Assembly (NCBI RefSeq): GCF_963583255.1
Contig: NC_084808.1
Span: forward strand, 15,858,725-15,922,724
DNA: 64,000 nucleotides
Direction: 5' to 3'
Source of the DNA: Pyrus communis
Lineage: Eukaryota; Streptophyta; Magnoliopsida; Rosales; Rosaceae
Each line of letters begins with the position of its first letter. Position 1 is the first letter of the stretch. Positions 1-10,769 of the stretch are shown in pieces. Both the position numbers and the translations under genes were made by a program. The notes beneath the pieces are model-generated. The model saw only the letters and a program-made list of their open reading frames with translations, did not search any database and was not told where the DNA came from.

Positions 1-770
1 GAGCTAGCAACAAAGGTGTCGGACGCATGACGGGCTCTTGCACACCTTCAATTACACATGGCAGCAAGCAACAAAGCACGGCAGCAGCCCACGGCAAGGT
101 AGTGCACGACAAGAAGAATTGTGAAAAAAAATACACACCCAATTGTCCTATAAATAGGGGTCAATTGCTTCCTAATGCCATAAGGGAGAGTATATACCAA
201 ATACCAAAAGGAAAATCAAAACAAGGAAGCACATTCCAACCAAAAGAGGGAAGCAAATTCCAAGCAAAAAATGGCAAGTTTCAGCCAATCTGCGCAAGCA
301 GGACGTTTTTTGTGATAATTCGACTTTCTGGAGGATTTTTTATGCAAGGCCAATCGGATAAGGAAGCTAGGAGGCTGATGATCGTTGTATCCAAATTTCA
401 TAATTTTTTCTAAAGCCAAACATTCCAGTATTCAAAGTTAATCCTGCAGAAGTTGTTTTCCCGTCAGAACTGCGCAGCTGTGGGAAAATGACGAGTTGAA
501 AGGCTTTCCCGATTTTTCCTAGTGGTGTGCAATATATGTCTAAAAAGATAAGAGATAGGGCTACGTTTCCTATATTTTTACAGAATTTTCCAGAAGAGAA
601 ATCGACCTCAAACTTGGCATGCAAATCAGATGACATGTTTCCCAAACCAAGGAAACATGCTGTTTTTCCTGCAACCAAAAAAAAAAAAAAATCAGCAAGG
701 AAGAGAAAAGGAAACAAAAAAAAAAAATAAGGAAAGAGCTTCAAAATTTCCAAAATAACAAAGGAAAAAA

Positions 771-875
771 CCCCTCCTTGCCGTGGAAAACAAAAGGGAA
801 AAGGAAAGAGTCCCTCCTTGCCGTGAAAAACAAAAGGGGAAAGAAAAAAACACCCTTCTTGCTGTGGAAAACAAG
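771..875. repeat. 40-bp tandem repeat, about 2.6 copies
   Basis: Three consecutive units carry CCTCCTTGCCGTGGAAAAC or close variants, followed by an AAAGGGAAAAGG-type purine run. They begin at 771, 811 and 851. It lies in the non-coding interior of element A. Confidence 0.8.
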
Positions 876-1136
876 AAATGTACATCATACTTACCCAATG
901 ACAAGCATTAAATTTTTCAAAAACTTTGAAGGAAATCACCAAAGCTGTTCAATATTTTTAAGGAAATCACTCATTACCAAGATTGAGGGAGATTCTTACC
1001 TAAGGAAGGAAAAACATTTTTTTTCCTACAACCACAAGAAAAAAATTCAAAAAATACACCAAATGTATTTCGTCAAAATTATGGAAAATCAATATGCACA
1101 ATAAGTATGTGCCGAATTATCCATTTCCAAAATTTC

Positions 1137-1400
1137 TTTCAAGATCAAGCCTCTACGGCCCTTGAAGAAATGTTTCATCCAAGAAATACGCCTCAACGGC
1201 TCTTGACGAAATTCATCACTTCAATTCAAGACCAAATGTTTCGTTCAAGAAATACGCCTTAACGACTCTTGACGAAATTCATCATTTCATTCAAGAAATA
1301 CGCCTCGACGGCCCTTGAAGAAATGTTTCGTTCAAGAAATACGCTTCTACAGCCCTTGAAGAAGCAAACTAATTCAAGATCAAGTCTCGATGACCCTGAG
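1137..1400. repeat. Degenerate tandem array of CAAGAAATACGCCT units
   Basis: Units built on TTCAAGAAATACGCCTCAAC, then GGCTCTTGACGAAATTCATC or GGCCCTTGAAGAAATG, recur four to five times. Related ATTCAAGATCAAGTC...GGCCCTTGA words reappear in the adjoining LTR near 2060 and 2190, so array and LTR share sequence. Confidence 0.75.
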
Positions 1401-1488
1401 TTAGAACATTCACATTGCAGGACTTCAAAACACGTTTCCTACATGTGACAAGCACATGCCTACAACACGCCTTGAACTGGGGGCATTT

Positions 1489-2363
1489 GTAGGCATGTAA
1501 ATTTCATTGCATACAAAAGGTGCGTCACAAAGCTCCATGTGGCACAAATGGACAAGTCATCAATGACACGTGGCACAAATCAAGCAAAGGAAGTACAAAA
1601 CCTTCTCAAAAGTTGGCAAAAGGGAGAAAATCGCTCTTAAAATCGGCAAGGGGTCCAAATTGCTCCCAAAACCGGAAAGAAAGCTAAAGCATCTTCATAA
1701 AACATGCAAGAATTGAAGATTGCTCACAAAATAGGTAAGAAAGCCCTGTAATTCAGCCAAGCAAGGGAAAGTGGTTGAAATTAAATCACAAAACATGCCT
1801 AAATTCTCCCATGGACGAATCAAGACACAAATTAAGGCCAAATCCATCCAAAGATATGGCTTTGGAAGTCTATAAATACAAGAATCCAAGACACACAAAG
1901 GGGCTGAAAACCCTACATTCAAAAGAACCTCTGCGCAAACCTTTGAAGACTAATACGTTCTTTTGACGAAAAGCCGAAACACTCCCTTGAAGAATCAACA
2001 AGCACTTATGCCAATTCTTTCAAAACTTTGTTGCAAGCTCAAAACTTGTAATGACGTTCGATTCAAGATCAAGTCATCAAGGCCCTTGAATCAACGAAAT
2101 CTCACATCTACACCATCTTTGCCACAATTTTGTAGTGAAGACCATCCACGCATTGTTTTCAAGCTCAAAACTTGAAGCAATCGTTTGTCCGAGATCAAGT
2201 CATCGCGACCCTTGGATCAACAACCTAGGCATCTACATCAAATTTGAAGATTGAATTAGAGGAAAATTATAAACAGAGATTGTAACCTTACAAATTCATT
2301 AATACAAAATCTACTTTGAACCCGTGTTCTCGTTTCATTCGTTATAGAATTTTCATGTTTACA
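1489..2363 (+). mobile_element. LTR of element A (3' LTR), inserted in Copia B integrase
   Basis: The LTR begins TGTAGGCATG and ends CATGTTTACA, so its termini form an imperfect inverted repeat with TG...CA ends. A purine-rich PPT-like tract abuts the left end, which marks this as the 3' LTR of a plus-strand element. A promoter-like TATAAATA lies at 1871-1878. Just past 2363, Copia integrase C-terminal coding sequence starts abruptly, so this element jumped into Copia B. The matching left target-site copy would be outside the window. The 875-bp length fits a Gypsy-type LTR. Confidence 0.75.
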
Positions 2364-4805
2364 GCTTCTACAGTTCCTAATCTTCACCTCACATGTTTGG
2401 TTGTGTGGCCTTCATTCATCTTCATAAACAATAGAGAAGTAAGCTTGAACCTCAGGCCTTACGGTGTGTGTTTGTGGAGTATGCCTCAAATCAAAAGGGG
2501 TATCGTTATTATCACCCTCCGACGAAAAAATTGTTTGTCACTCTGGATGTTGCGTTTCATGATAATGATATATACTTTGCCAATCCCGAGTCTTCACTTC
2601 AGGGGGAGAATCAGACAGAAGTTCAAACTCTTGATTATACTATTCCAGATATCGATAGTGTGAATGATTTGGATTTAAGTGGTGATGTCTTGGAGACAAG
2701 TGGTGATCGTTCACACGAAAACAATGATGTGAATGAATTTAAACTAAGTGATTATGTCTTAGAGACAAGTGGTGATCATTCACATGTAAAAAATGTTGAA
2801 CACCTTGAAATGGAAGAGTCGACATCGCCAGATAACTCACTGGTTGATAGTTCATTGCCAGTTTCCTTACCACTGGACAATCCTACGTCGCCAGCTACCT
2901 CATAGTTGATCTTGAGTCCCAATAACCATAATCAATCGTTTTCGATCCCGAATGCACCACCACCACGTCATCTCCTTGATCGTGTCAACCGAGGTATTCC
3001 TAAACTTACTTATGAAGCCGACCCTAAATGAAAAACTAGGTATCTGGTGAGTAAGCCCAACCCTGAGTCTAATATGTTAAACCCGTTAAGCAATTATGTG
3101 TCTACTAGTCACCTGTCAGAATCAAATAAGTCATTTTTGCATCAATTATCTACTGTATGTATTCCTAACAGTGTGCAAGAGGCTTTAGCTGATCCACATT
3201 GGCAAGCAACAATGAATGAAGATTTGAAGTCTTTGAAGAAGAATGCTACCTGGGAGATCACAGACTTGCCGGTTGGCAAGAAACCTGTGGGATGCAAATG
3301 GGTCTATATGGTGAAGTACAAAGCTGATAAGACGATGGATCACTTCAAGGCAAGACTAGTAGCAAAAGGATACACTTAAAAATATGGAATTAACTATACA
3401 GATACATTTGCCCCTGTGGCCAAGATCAATACAGTTCGTGTTTTTTTGTCCTTGGCTGCAAATCTTAATTGGCCATTACAACATTTCAATGTGAAGAATG
3501 CCTTCTTACATGGGGATTTGACAGAAGAGATTTGCATAGAACTCCCACCAGGGAGTAATGTTCCAGATATGCATAGACAAAAGTTGTGCAGGCTTCAAAA
3601 ATCATTGTATGGGTTAAAGCAGTCCCCAAGAGTGTGGTTCAGTAAATTTACCAAGTCTATGAGAGCATTTGGATATAAGCAAAGTAACTGTAATCACACA
3701 ATGTTCTTGAAACGTCGAAATGGAAAGCTTACATCACTCATTTTATATGTGGATGACATGGTAGTTACCGGTAATGATTCGAATGAGCGTGCAGCCTTAC
3801 AGAAATATTTAAATACAGAATTCGAGATAAAGGATCTTGGGTCTCTGAAATCAAGTCAAGACACTCATTTTATATGTGGATGACATGGTAGTTACCAATA
3901 ATGATTCAAATGAGCATACAGCCTTGCAAAAATATTTAAATACAGAATTCAAGATGAAGGATCTTGGGTCTTTGAAATTCTCAGGATTAAGGTATCAAGG
4001 AGCAAGTCAAGAGTCTTCCTGTCACAGAGAAAGTATATTCTTGACCTCTTAAAAGAAACTGGCATGTCAACATGCAAACCCGTGACTACTCCGTTGGCAG
4101 GAGGAATGAAGCTGAGCATTGATTTAAACCAAGTACTGGTGGATAAAGGGATGTATCAACGGCTAGTGGGAAGATTAATGTATTTGGCACATACTAGACT
4201 AGACCTTGCTCATACCTTGAGTGTCATTAGTCAATACATACATGATCCATGAGAACAACACATGAATGCAGTTATGAGGATATTGATTTATTTGAAAGGA
4301 AGTCTGGGGAAAGGGATTTATTTAAGAAGAATGGTCATTTTAGTATTAAAGGTTCTACGGATGCTGACTGGGCTGTTTTGAGTGATGATAGGCGGTCAAC
4401 ATCAGGTTACTTCATCTTTGCTAGTGGAAATCTGGTTACTTGGAAAAGTAAAAAGCAGGGAGTACTAGCAAGGTAGAGTGCAGAAGCAAAATACAAAAGT
4501 ATGGCCCTTGGTATTTGAAAGATTTTATGGCTTAAACTACTACTACAAGATTTAGGTGTCAAACATAGTCAACCGTTGAAGTTGTTTTGTGATAATAAGG
4601 CTGCTCACGATATTGCTCATAATCTGGTGCAACATGATAAGACTAAACATGTAGAGGTTGACAGGTTCTTTATTAAAGAAAAGTTAGAAGGTAAAATAAT
4701 TGAAGTGCCTCCAATCAGAACAGAAGATCAGATAGCTGACATTCTCACCAAAGCAGTTCCTAGTGAAAAGTTCTCCAAGTTTCTAGACAAGTTGGGTATG
4801 TGTAA
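2364..4805 (+). pseudogene. Copia pol remnant: integrase C-terminus, RT, RNase H
   Basis: This encoded the C-terminal half of a Copia Gag-Pol polyprotein. Motifs seen in order: MFGCVAFIHLHK, then an in-frame stop, then FVEYASNQKGYRYYHP (integrase C-terminal region, about 2390-2520); WEITDLPVGKKPVGCKWVY and FKARLVAKGYT (RT start, 3240-3379); a stop near 3379; DTFAPVAKINTVRVFLSLAA; NAFLHGDL; LYGLKQSPRVWF; and YVDD at about 3752. RNase H motifs DADWAVLSDDRRSTSGYF and a KTKHVEVDRFFIKEKL tail follow, ending at GMCN where element C is inserted. Internal stops, shifts and a 127-bp tandem duplication across the YVDD box make it non-functional. Confidence 0.9.
3735..3985 (+). repeat. 127-bp tandem duplication covering the RT YVDD box
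   Basis: The segment starting CACTCATTTTATATGTGGAT at 3735 is repeated from 3862 with a few substitutions, so the catalytic YVDDM codons occur twice. The period is 127 bp, not a multiple of three, so the copies are in different frames. Both copies end in GATCTTGGGTCT followed by TTGAAA or CTGAAA. Confidence 0.88.
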
Positions 4806-5323
4806 TGTTGATGCACAAAATCGGCGAAGACTTTGGTACAATAGAAAATGTCAAGTTTGTGACCTTCGCTAAGTTGCTCTGGTTATTAGTGTAGATAAGT
4901 ATGTAAATGAATAGAGACAGGGAAGCAAATAACACAAGATGTACGTGGTTCACCCAGATTGGTTACGTCCACGGAGTAGAGGAGTTCTCATTAGTTGTGA
5001 AGGGTTTACACAAATACATAGGTTCAAGCTCTCTTTTTGTGAGTTCTAGTGAATAGTTTAGTACAAATGACATTAGGGATTATTGTGGGAGAATGATCCC
5101 CTTTTATAGAAGAGAGTTTCTAGCTTTGTTCTGACATTGACACGTGTCGTGTTGTGATTGGCCTCTGATATCGACATATGTCATGCTGTGATTGGCTTCT
5201 GATACCGACATGTGTCGTGTTGTGATTGGCCTCCTGGTTGGAGGAAAAGTCATGTGGGTCCTTAACGGTATGCTGTTGACCGGTGCTTAGTAGTTTCGGG
5301 ATTAGTCAAGTATGGTACAAACA
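4806..5323 (-). repeat. 3' LTR of element C (518 bp)
   Basis: Plus-strand ends are TGTTGATGCA and GTACAAACA, matching the copy at 10320-10769. It is 68 bp longer than its partner because of extra 34-bp subunits (5140-5234). A TATA-like TATAAAAG on the minus strand sits at 5101-5108. Confidence 0.92.
5140..5234. repeat. 34-bp LTR subrepeat, three copies
   Basis: Units around ACACGTGTCGTGTTGTGATT then GGCCTCTGATATCG recur at about 5140, 5174 and 5208. The partner LTR has one such unit (near 10652), which explains the full 68-bp length difference between the LTRs. Confidence 0.85.
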
Positions 5324-6465
5324 GTGCTCCCCTAAGTTCCCAAGTGAGGGAAGCTCCTCGATTGGGGACTTGCAAGATCCAAGCCATTGAGTAATCACGA
5401 AACTTCCAAGTACCGAAGTGTGGTGTCGCCTTCACTTGCCTTCTCTGTCCTGTAAGTAGATGTGGCATCTTCTCTTGGAAGTATTTTTCCTTCATCCAGG
5501 AGTGGTATCTTTAGTTGGCGTTGACGCACAAGGTAATGTATCATTTTCATTTGAAGCTTACTTGTAGTTTCGGGTTTGGTCAAGTGCGATACAAACCATA
5601 TAGTAGGAATCCATCAAGTCTCTAAGCGAGGAGATCTGCTAAGGGAGGTGACAGACAAGGTAAGCAATCAGGGTTCCAAGCAATCAGTCTCAAATTGGTA
5701 GGTTGATCTTGGGTTCCAGCTGATTGTACTCATTCTCCCTGTTTCTCATTCAGCAATAAGGATAAAGAGAAGAAACAGGGAAAAGAGATGATATGAGGTA
5801 CTCTTGTTTTTAGAGAAGACGGACGAATCGGCACGTGCTTTATTGTACTTGACTTTCCATAGGTGTATTCTTGAACTGGGCTGGAGGGTTTTCTGGTTTC
5901 CTCCAAAGGAGTGAGCCGGCTCCAGAATTTGAGGGTCAAAACAAGTCCGTCAAACCTGGAGTATGTTCCATCCTGATGATATGGGATACTTTTGCTGTTT
6001 GACAAAGTAGTAGATGTGGTATAGCGAAGCTTTGTTCTTTGACAACGGTGTTGGCAAATGGTTGTTGAGGCTTCTCGATCTCTTCAATTAGAGCAATGAT
6101 GCCTAGCCTGGATTTTTTATTTTGTTGAAGTTTGCATGTTGAAACTTCGTGGGTGGACCCTGTAGGTTGAAGTAGTGCTCCCTTAATTTATTGAGTGAGG
6201 AAAACTTCTCGGTTGGGGACTTGAAAAATCCAAGGCACTGAGTAGTAGCGAAATTTTTGAGTAGCAAGGTGTAGTGGTATGTGGTAGGAGTCCCCCAAGT
6301 CTCCAGTCGAGAGAGTTGACGAGGGAGGTGTCTTGCTAGTAGGCAATTTTCCAAACAAAACTTCACCATTTTCCTTTCTAAGTGGTTGCCCAAAATTCTT
6401 CCTTCATATATATTTGGTATGACAGTTGTTAGGCCCAAAGAAGGGGAGGCCTAGCCTCATTTCTT

Positions 6466-6499
<34 letters not shown>

Positions 6500-6505
<6 letters not shown>

Positions 6506-7110
6506 GGGTGAAGCTTTTGTATTGAAGCTTTGTGGGTGAAGCTTTGGTGTTGAAGGTTTTGTGTTGAAGCTTGTAGGTGAAGCTTTGTAGGTGAAGCTTT
6601 TGTGTTGAGGCTTTGTAAGTGAAGCTTTTGTGTTGAAGCTTTGTAGGTGACTATAAATTGATTTTGTTTCACACTATCTTGATCAAGAGGTGAAGCTTTT
6701 GAGAATTGTTGTTACCCTTCACTTGTTGAAGCTTTTGTTGGCACCATAAATTTATTTTGCTTCACACTATCTTGATCAAGAGTGTGTGAGGCTTTTGACA
6801 TTTGTTGTTGCCCTCCATTTGTTAAAGCTCTTGTGGTGAAGCTTTTGTGTTGAAACTTTGTGGGTGAAGCTTTGAGGTTGAAGCTTTGTTGGGCACCATG
6901 AATTGATTTTGCTTCACACTATCTTGATCAAGAGTGTGTGGGGCTTTTGACATTTGTTGTTGCCCTCCATTTGTTAAAGCGTTTGTGGTGAAGCTTTTGT
7001 GTTTAAGCTTTGTAGGTGAAGCTTTGAGGTTGAAGCTTTGTTGGGCACCATGAATTGATTTTGCTTTACACTATCTTGATCAAGAGTGAAGCTTTTGAGA
7101 ATTGTAGTTA
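6500..7110. repeat. GTGAAGCTTTTGTGTTGAAG tandem repeat region
   Basis: Short units of about 20 bp (GGTGAAGCTTTTGTGTTGAA variants) are packed together. A longer repeat of about 155 bp is superimposed, marked by ATTTTGCTTCACACTATCTT at about 6755, 6907 and 7057 (the last with TTTACA for TTCACA). Confidence 0.85.
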
Positions 7111-7574
7111 CCCTCCATTTGTTGAAGTTGTTGAATTTCCCAATTTCCTCTTTTTTTTTTTTGGGGAAAATTAGAAATTTGAAAATGTGGGAGAGACAAC
7201 ATATACAAATTTTGCTTCCACACTGTTGAGTAAGAGATTGTGATGCACGCTACACCTTGTAGTAGTCGAAGGTTTGGATGAACCATATAAATTGAATTTG
7301 CTTCGAATAGTCTTGATCAAGAGTGTGTGAAGCTTTCTACGAGCTGTAGTGTTTGCATTGTTACAGAGGAGAAATGTCTGAAGCAAATGTAAGAGGCTGA
7401 AGAGCTCTTCGTATACCATACACTGAAGCCGTTGTTGGCTTGCAATAAGACTTTGTTGGTGACTATAACTCTTGTTAGGCATAAGTGCTCCCCTAGTTGA
7501 GTTGTAAAGCTTGAGGGTTTTTAATTATTTATGAATGCTAGGAGTTCACATGTACAAGTTGTACCACTCGTCTT

Positions 7575-8130
7575 CTGGTTGGTGGAATGAATGGTGAGTT
7601 GCTTTCATCACTTGGTTAGTGGTACAAATATGAGTTCCTTTATCACATTTCATCACATTTCACCACCTGGTTGGTGGCACGAAGATGAGTTCTTTCTTCA
7701 CTTGGTTGGTGGCATGAGTGGCAAGTTGACAAATGATGTTAGAGTAAGGGTTGTACATTTCATCACCTGGTTGATGGCACGAAGATGAGTTCCTTCTTCA
7801 CTTGGTTGGTGGCATGAGTGGCAAGTTACCAAATGATATTAGAGTACGGGTTGTACATTTCATCACCTGGTTGGTGGCATGAAGGAGAGTATGAGTTGTA
7901 CATTTCATCACCTGTTTGGTGGCATGAAAATAAGTTCCTTCTTCACCTGGTTGGTGGCATGAGTGGCAAGTTGCCAAATGATATTAGAGTACAGGTTGTA
8001 CATTTTATCACCTGGTTGGTGGCATGAAGGAGAGTACAGGTTGTACATTTCATCACCTCGTTGGTGACATGAAGATGAGTTCTTTCTTCACATTTCATCA
8101 CTTGGTTGGTGAGAATAAGGGCGAGGTGTC
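7575..8130. repeat. CACCTGGTTGGTGGCATGAA tandem repeat array
   Basis: The word CACCTGGTTGGTGGCATGA or a close variant recurs at least nine times. It lies within larger units that also contain AGTTGCCAAATGATATTAGA and GGTTGTACATTTCATCACC. Translated fragments reflect the repeat, not a protein. Confidence 0.88.
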
Positions 8131-8620
8131 GAGGCACATTGTAGCAAGTGTCGAATGACACAAAGTATGTTGAACCCTTTCAAAGCACAGTTGGCTTATG
8201 TATGGATGTGCTGGAATGTATGATGTTCATGTTTATTGACATGAGTGATGCTTATGAATGTTTTGCTATGCATGAAGGGATCCATGTTTTCGATATGTGA
8301 ACCATGTTGGTTGTAACACTTAGTATCACATACTTTGTGTCAAAGTACGCATGTTGAAGCTCTGAGTTAGAGTATAGGGGTAGGTCACCAAGTGTTCTAG
8401 TGCTAGGAATGCAAAAGACTCAGAATAAGTTGTCTGAATTCCCTCTTTTTTAAATATTTGCCGAATGGCTTGTGTGACAAAAGATCTCAAGTGGTTGAGA
8501 GTCAAAACATTTGTAATGTGTATGCCTTCTTATAATAGCATTTCCTTCAGTACCTAGTCCTCCACTTTGAAAAAATGAGGCTTGGCCCCATAGTCATAAT
8601 AGTCAATGGTATGTTCACCC

Positions 8621-10213
8621 CTAGTTGTCTTGATACGAACTTTTATCCCTCTTGTTGTAATAAGCTTGCTGAGAGTAAAACTTCTTCCTCTTACCAAGAG
8701 ACAAATACGTTTGGTGACTTAGCAAGTAGCTAAATGAGGCAGGAGATGATGCAATAGGTGTCTGAATGGCCAAGATCTCCTCACTTGGTAGAACTTGACT
8801 TCCACTTCCCACTTGTTGATAGGGGTTAACCATATGGGGGTTCCCTTGGTATGTCCTTGCTTCGGCGGAGGCGTGGTTGTAAGCCTGTGCCATCACCCCA
8901 GAGTAAGTCTTCCAAGTGTTGGCATTGATCATGTACTTGAAGAAACAATCACGTAGGCCTGCTGTAAAGGCTTTGAGGGCGGTCTTGTCATCTGCCTCAG
9001 CGTAGCGAGAATACTTATGGCTGAAGCGGCCGACATACTTTCATAGTGGCTCGTCCGGCTTCTGGCGAATGGTGTATAAGTCATCTGCGGAATGCAAGCG
9101 ATCTGTCTGGAAGATGTGTTGAGAGATAAACAGTTTCCTCAGTTCCTCAAATGCGTCTACTGTCTCAGGTGGAAGACGACAATACCAATTGAGAGCTCCG
9201 CCAGAGAAGGTAGAGGGGAAGAGAAGACATCGTTCTTCGTCGGTGTGCATCCGATATGCCATAATGGACTCAAAGAGGTTAAGCTGTTCAATCGGGTCCT
9301 CCCTTCCAATGTAGAGCTGTAAGCCAAGCTTCTGCTTTGTCTTTGCTTAGAAGGAGGTGTCGAGGATCCTCCTTGTAAGAGGGCCAGGCCTAGGTTGGTT
9401 CCAGTCAGGTATTTCGGCCTGACGTTTGGCCTTCAACTTGTTTACTTCCTCAAGGAGTTGTAGGATAAGGGGGTCCTAAATGGAGTCAGGTACTGCTGGA
9501 TCCTTCTTCCGTAAGTCTCCATTTCCTCTTAGAAGTAGGAAAGCTTGATCAAGGGCATGAGATTTTTCTTTGGACTCACCGTACTGACTTCTAGGGCGAG
9601 CCTGTCGAAGCGCCCCTGAGTCCCCTGTACCTTCATATTCCTCTAGGACATGTCGTTCATTCCCTAGATTGGCAGTTGGCTTGGGGCATGGGAGATGACT
9701 GAATCTTTCAGAAACCCTTGGGTTATTGACCTTCGAGCTTATGTGGATGGAGTTCTCTCGACGTTGCCTTAGGAAGTCCCGACAGTCGCGATAAACGACT
9801 TTTGATCCTTCTACTCTTTCTGCAAGAAGGTGCCTTCCTCCACTTCTCCTGTTTCGGGTGGAAGCAGCTGGGTCGAGAGAGGTCTCATGTTGATCAACAC
9901 CTTGATGAGTAACTCGCTCTCCATTAGGGATATCCATGTTGAAGGCAGGTGATCCCTCGTGTTAGGGGACACCTAGGTGGTGGTTGACTTCCTCAGGGAC
10001 GATGAGTTCGTGTATTTGCGTATGCCTAGCTTTATGGACCATCCTGAAGAGCTTCTCATACTGCTCCTTGAGGATCTCATTCTTTATCACTATCTTGTTG
10101 TTCTGAGCCTCTAGCTCATCGACTTTAGCCTGAAGAGCAAACTTTTTTCGTTGCTTCGCACTAAGTGCGAGGGGGGTGTCGTTCTGCGTGTTGTGGCTCC
10201 CTTCACTCCCCAT
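8621..10213 (-). pseudogene. gag: Gypsy-type Gag, broken (element C)
   Basis: Gag forms the virus-like particle of LTR elements and packages their RNA. The likely start is the Met at 10211-10213 (MGSEGSHNTQNDTPL); the open frame upstream runs through the PBS into the LTR and is not expected to be coding. A coiled-coil-like stretch, KVDELEAQNNKIVIKNEILK, comes first. The frame then stops at 9962-9964 (TAA) and continues in the same frame to a TAG near 9476. The core Gag signature lies at 9041-9262: FPSTFSGGALNWYCRLPPET...LRKLFISQH...LYTIRQKPDEPL, as in the Retrotrans_gag family. Further stops split it from FTAGLRDCFFKYMINANTWK and the C-terminal part to 8621. No zinc knuckle is seen. Confidence 0.85.
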
Positions 10214-10300
10214 GTTGGAGAGGGGTGCTTGGTCGAAAGAATGTGTACGAATGGTGGAAACCAACTTGACAAAGCTAGAGAGAGTAGGAATAAGTGCGAT

Positions 10301-10317
10301 TCCCACAGACGGCGCCA
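10301..10317 (-). other. Primer-binding site of element C
   Basis: Minus-strand TGGCGCCGTCTGTGGGA starts two bases inside the right LTR. The TGGCGCCG core is typical of the tRNA primer-binding sites of many plant Gypsy elements. It fixes the direction of reverse transcription as leftward. Confidence 0.8.
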
Positions 10318-10319
10318 AA

Positions 10320-10769
10320 TGTTGATGCACAAAATCGGCGAGGACTTTGGTACAACAGAAAGTGTCAAGTTTGTGACCTTCGCTAGGTTGCTCTGGTCAT
10401 TAGTGTGGATAAGTATGTAAATGAATAGAGACAGGGAAGCAAATAACACAAGATGTACGTGGTTCACCCAGATTGGCTACGTCCACGGAGTAGAGGAGTT
10501 CTCATTAGTTGTGAAGGGTTTACACAAATACATAGGTTCAAGCTCTCTTTTTGTGAGTTCTAGTGAATAGTTTAGTACAAATGACATTAGAGATTATTGT
10601 GGGAGAATGATCCCCTTTTATAGAAGAGAGTTTCTAGCTTTGTTCTGACATTGACACGTGTCGTGTTGTGATTGGCCTCCTGGTTGGAGGAAAAGTCTTG
10701 TGGGTCCTAGACGGTATGCTGTTGACCAGTGCTTAATAGTTTCGGGATTGGTCAAGTATGGTACAAACA
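10320..10769 (-). repeat. 5' LTR of element C (450 bp)
   Basis: This is the partner of 4806-5323, with the same termini and only scattered substitutions outside the missing 68 bp. The minus-strand TATAAAAG lies at 10615-10622 and would drive leftward transcription. Confidence 0.92.

Larger units (their letters stand above)
1..1488 (+). mobile_element. Internal 3' region of LTR retrotransposon A, non-coding
   Basis: This is the interior of an LTR element that enters from the left edge of the window. No retroviral-type domain can be read in any frame. It ends in a polypurine-tract-like GAACTGGGGGCATT at about 1474-1487, directly before the TG of the LTR at 1489. A TATA-like TATAAATAGG lies at about 150, so a second promoter or a nested LTR piece may be present. 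The region holds two short tandem arrays listed separately and several A-rich runs. It is either the 3' untranslated part of a Gypsy-type element or a large non-coding derivative. The 5' end lies outside the window. Confidence 0.55.
5324..8590 (-). other. Non-coding interior of element C
   Basis: This stretch contains no recognisable coding domain on either strand. It has a T-run at about 6467-6502 and two tandem arrays, given separately. It also has divergent direct repeats of the segment next to the left LTR: GTGCTCCCCTAAGTTCCC at 5324 resembles GTGCTCCCTTAATTTATT at 6174 and GTGCTCCCCTAG near 7483. Confidence 0.7.
4806..10769 (-). mobile_element. Gag-only LTR retrotransposon C (non-autonomous Gypsy type)
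   Basis: The element is flanked by perfect TGTAA target duplications (4801-4805 and 10770-10774) and bounded by LTRs at 4806-5323 and 10320-10769. A primer-binding site, TGGCGCCGTCTGTGGGA on the minus strand (10301-10317), lies just inside the right LTR, so it is transcribed leftward. A polypurine stretch, CTTAGGGGAGCAC on the minus strand, abuts the left LTR. The only recognisable protein is a broken Gag (8621-10213). About 3.2 kb of the interior is tandem repeats with no protease, RT or integrase. This matches the gag-bearing non-autonomous (TR-GAG) class, which would need enzymes supplied by another element. Confidence 0.88.

Noticed and set aside
7575..8130. Regular repeats that could suggest a CRISPR array
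   Set aside because: There are no unique spacers; the units are direct tandem repeats with nested periods inside a plant retrotransposon.
9092..9322. 76-codon plus-strand open frame
   Set aside because: It is antisense to the clear Gag core of element C.
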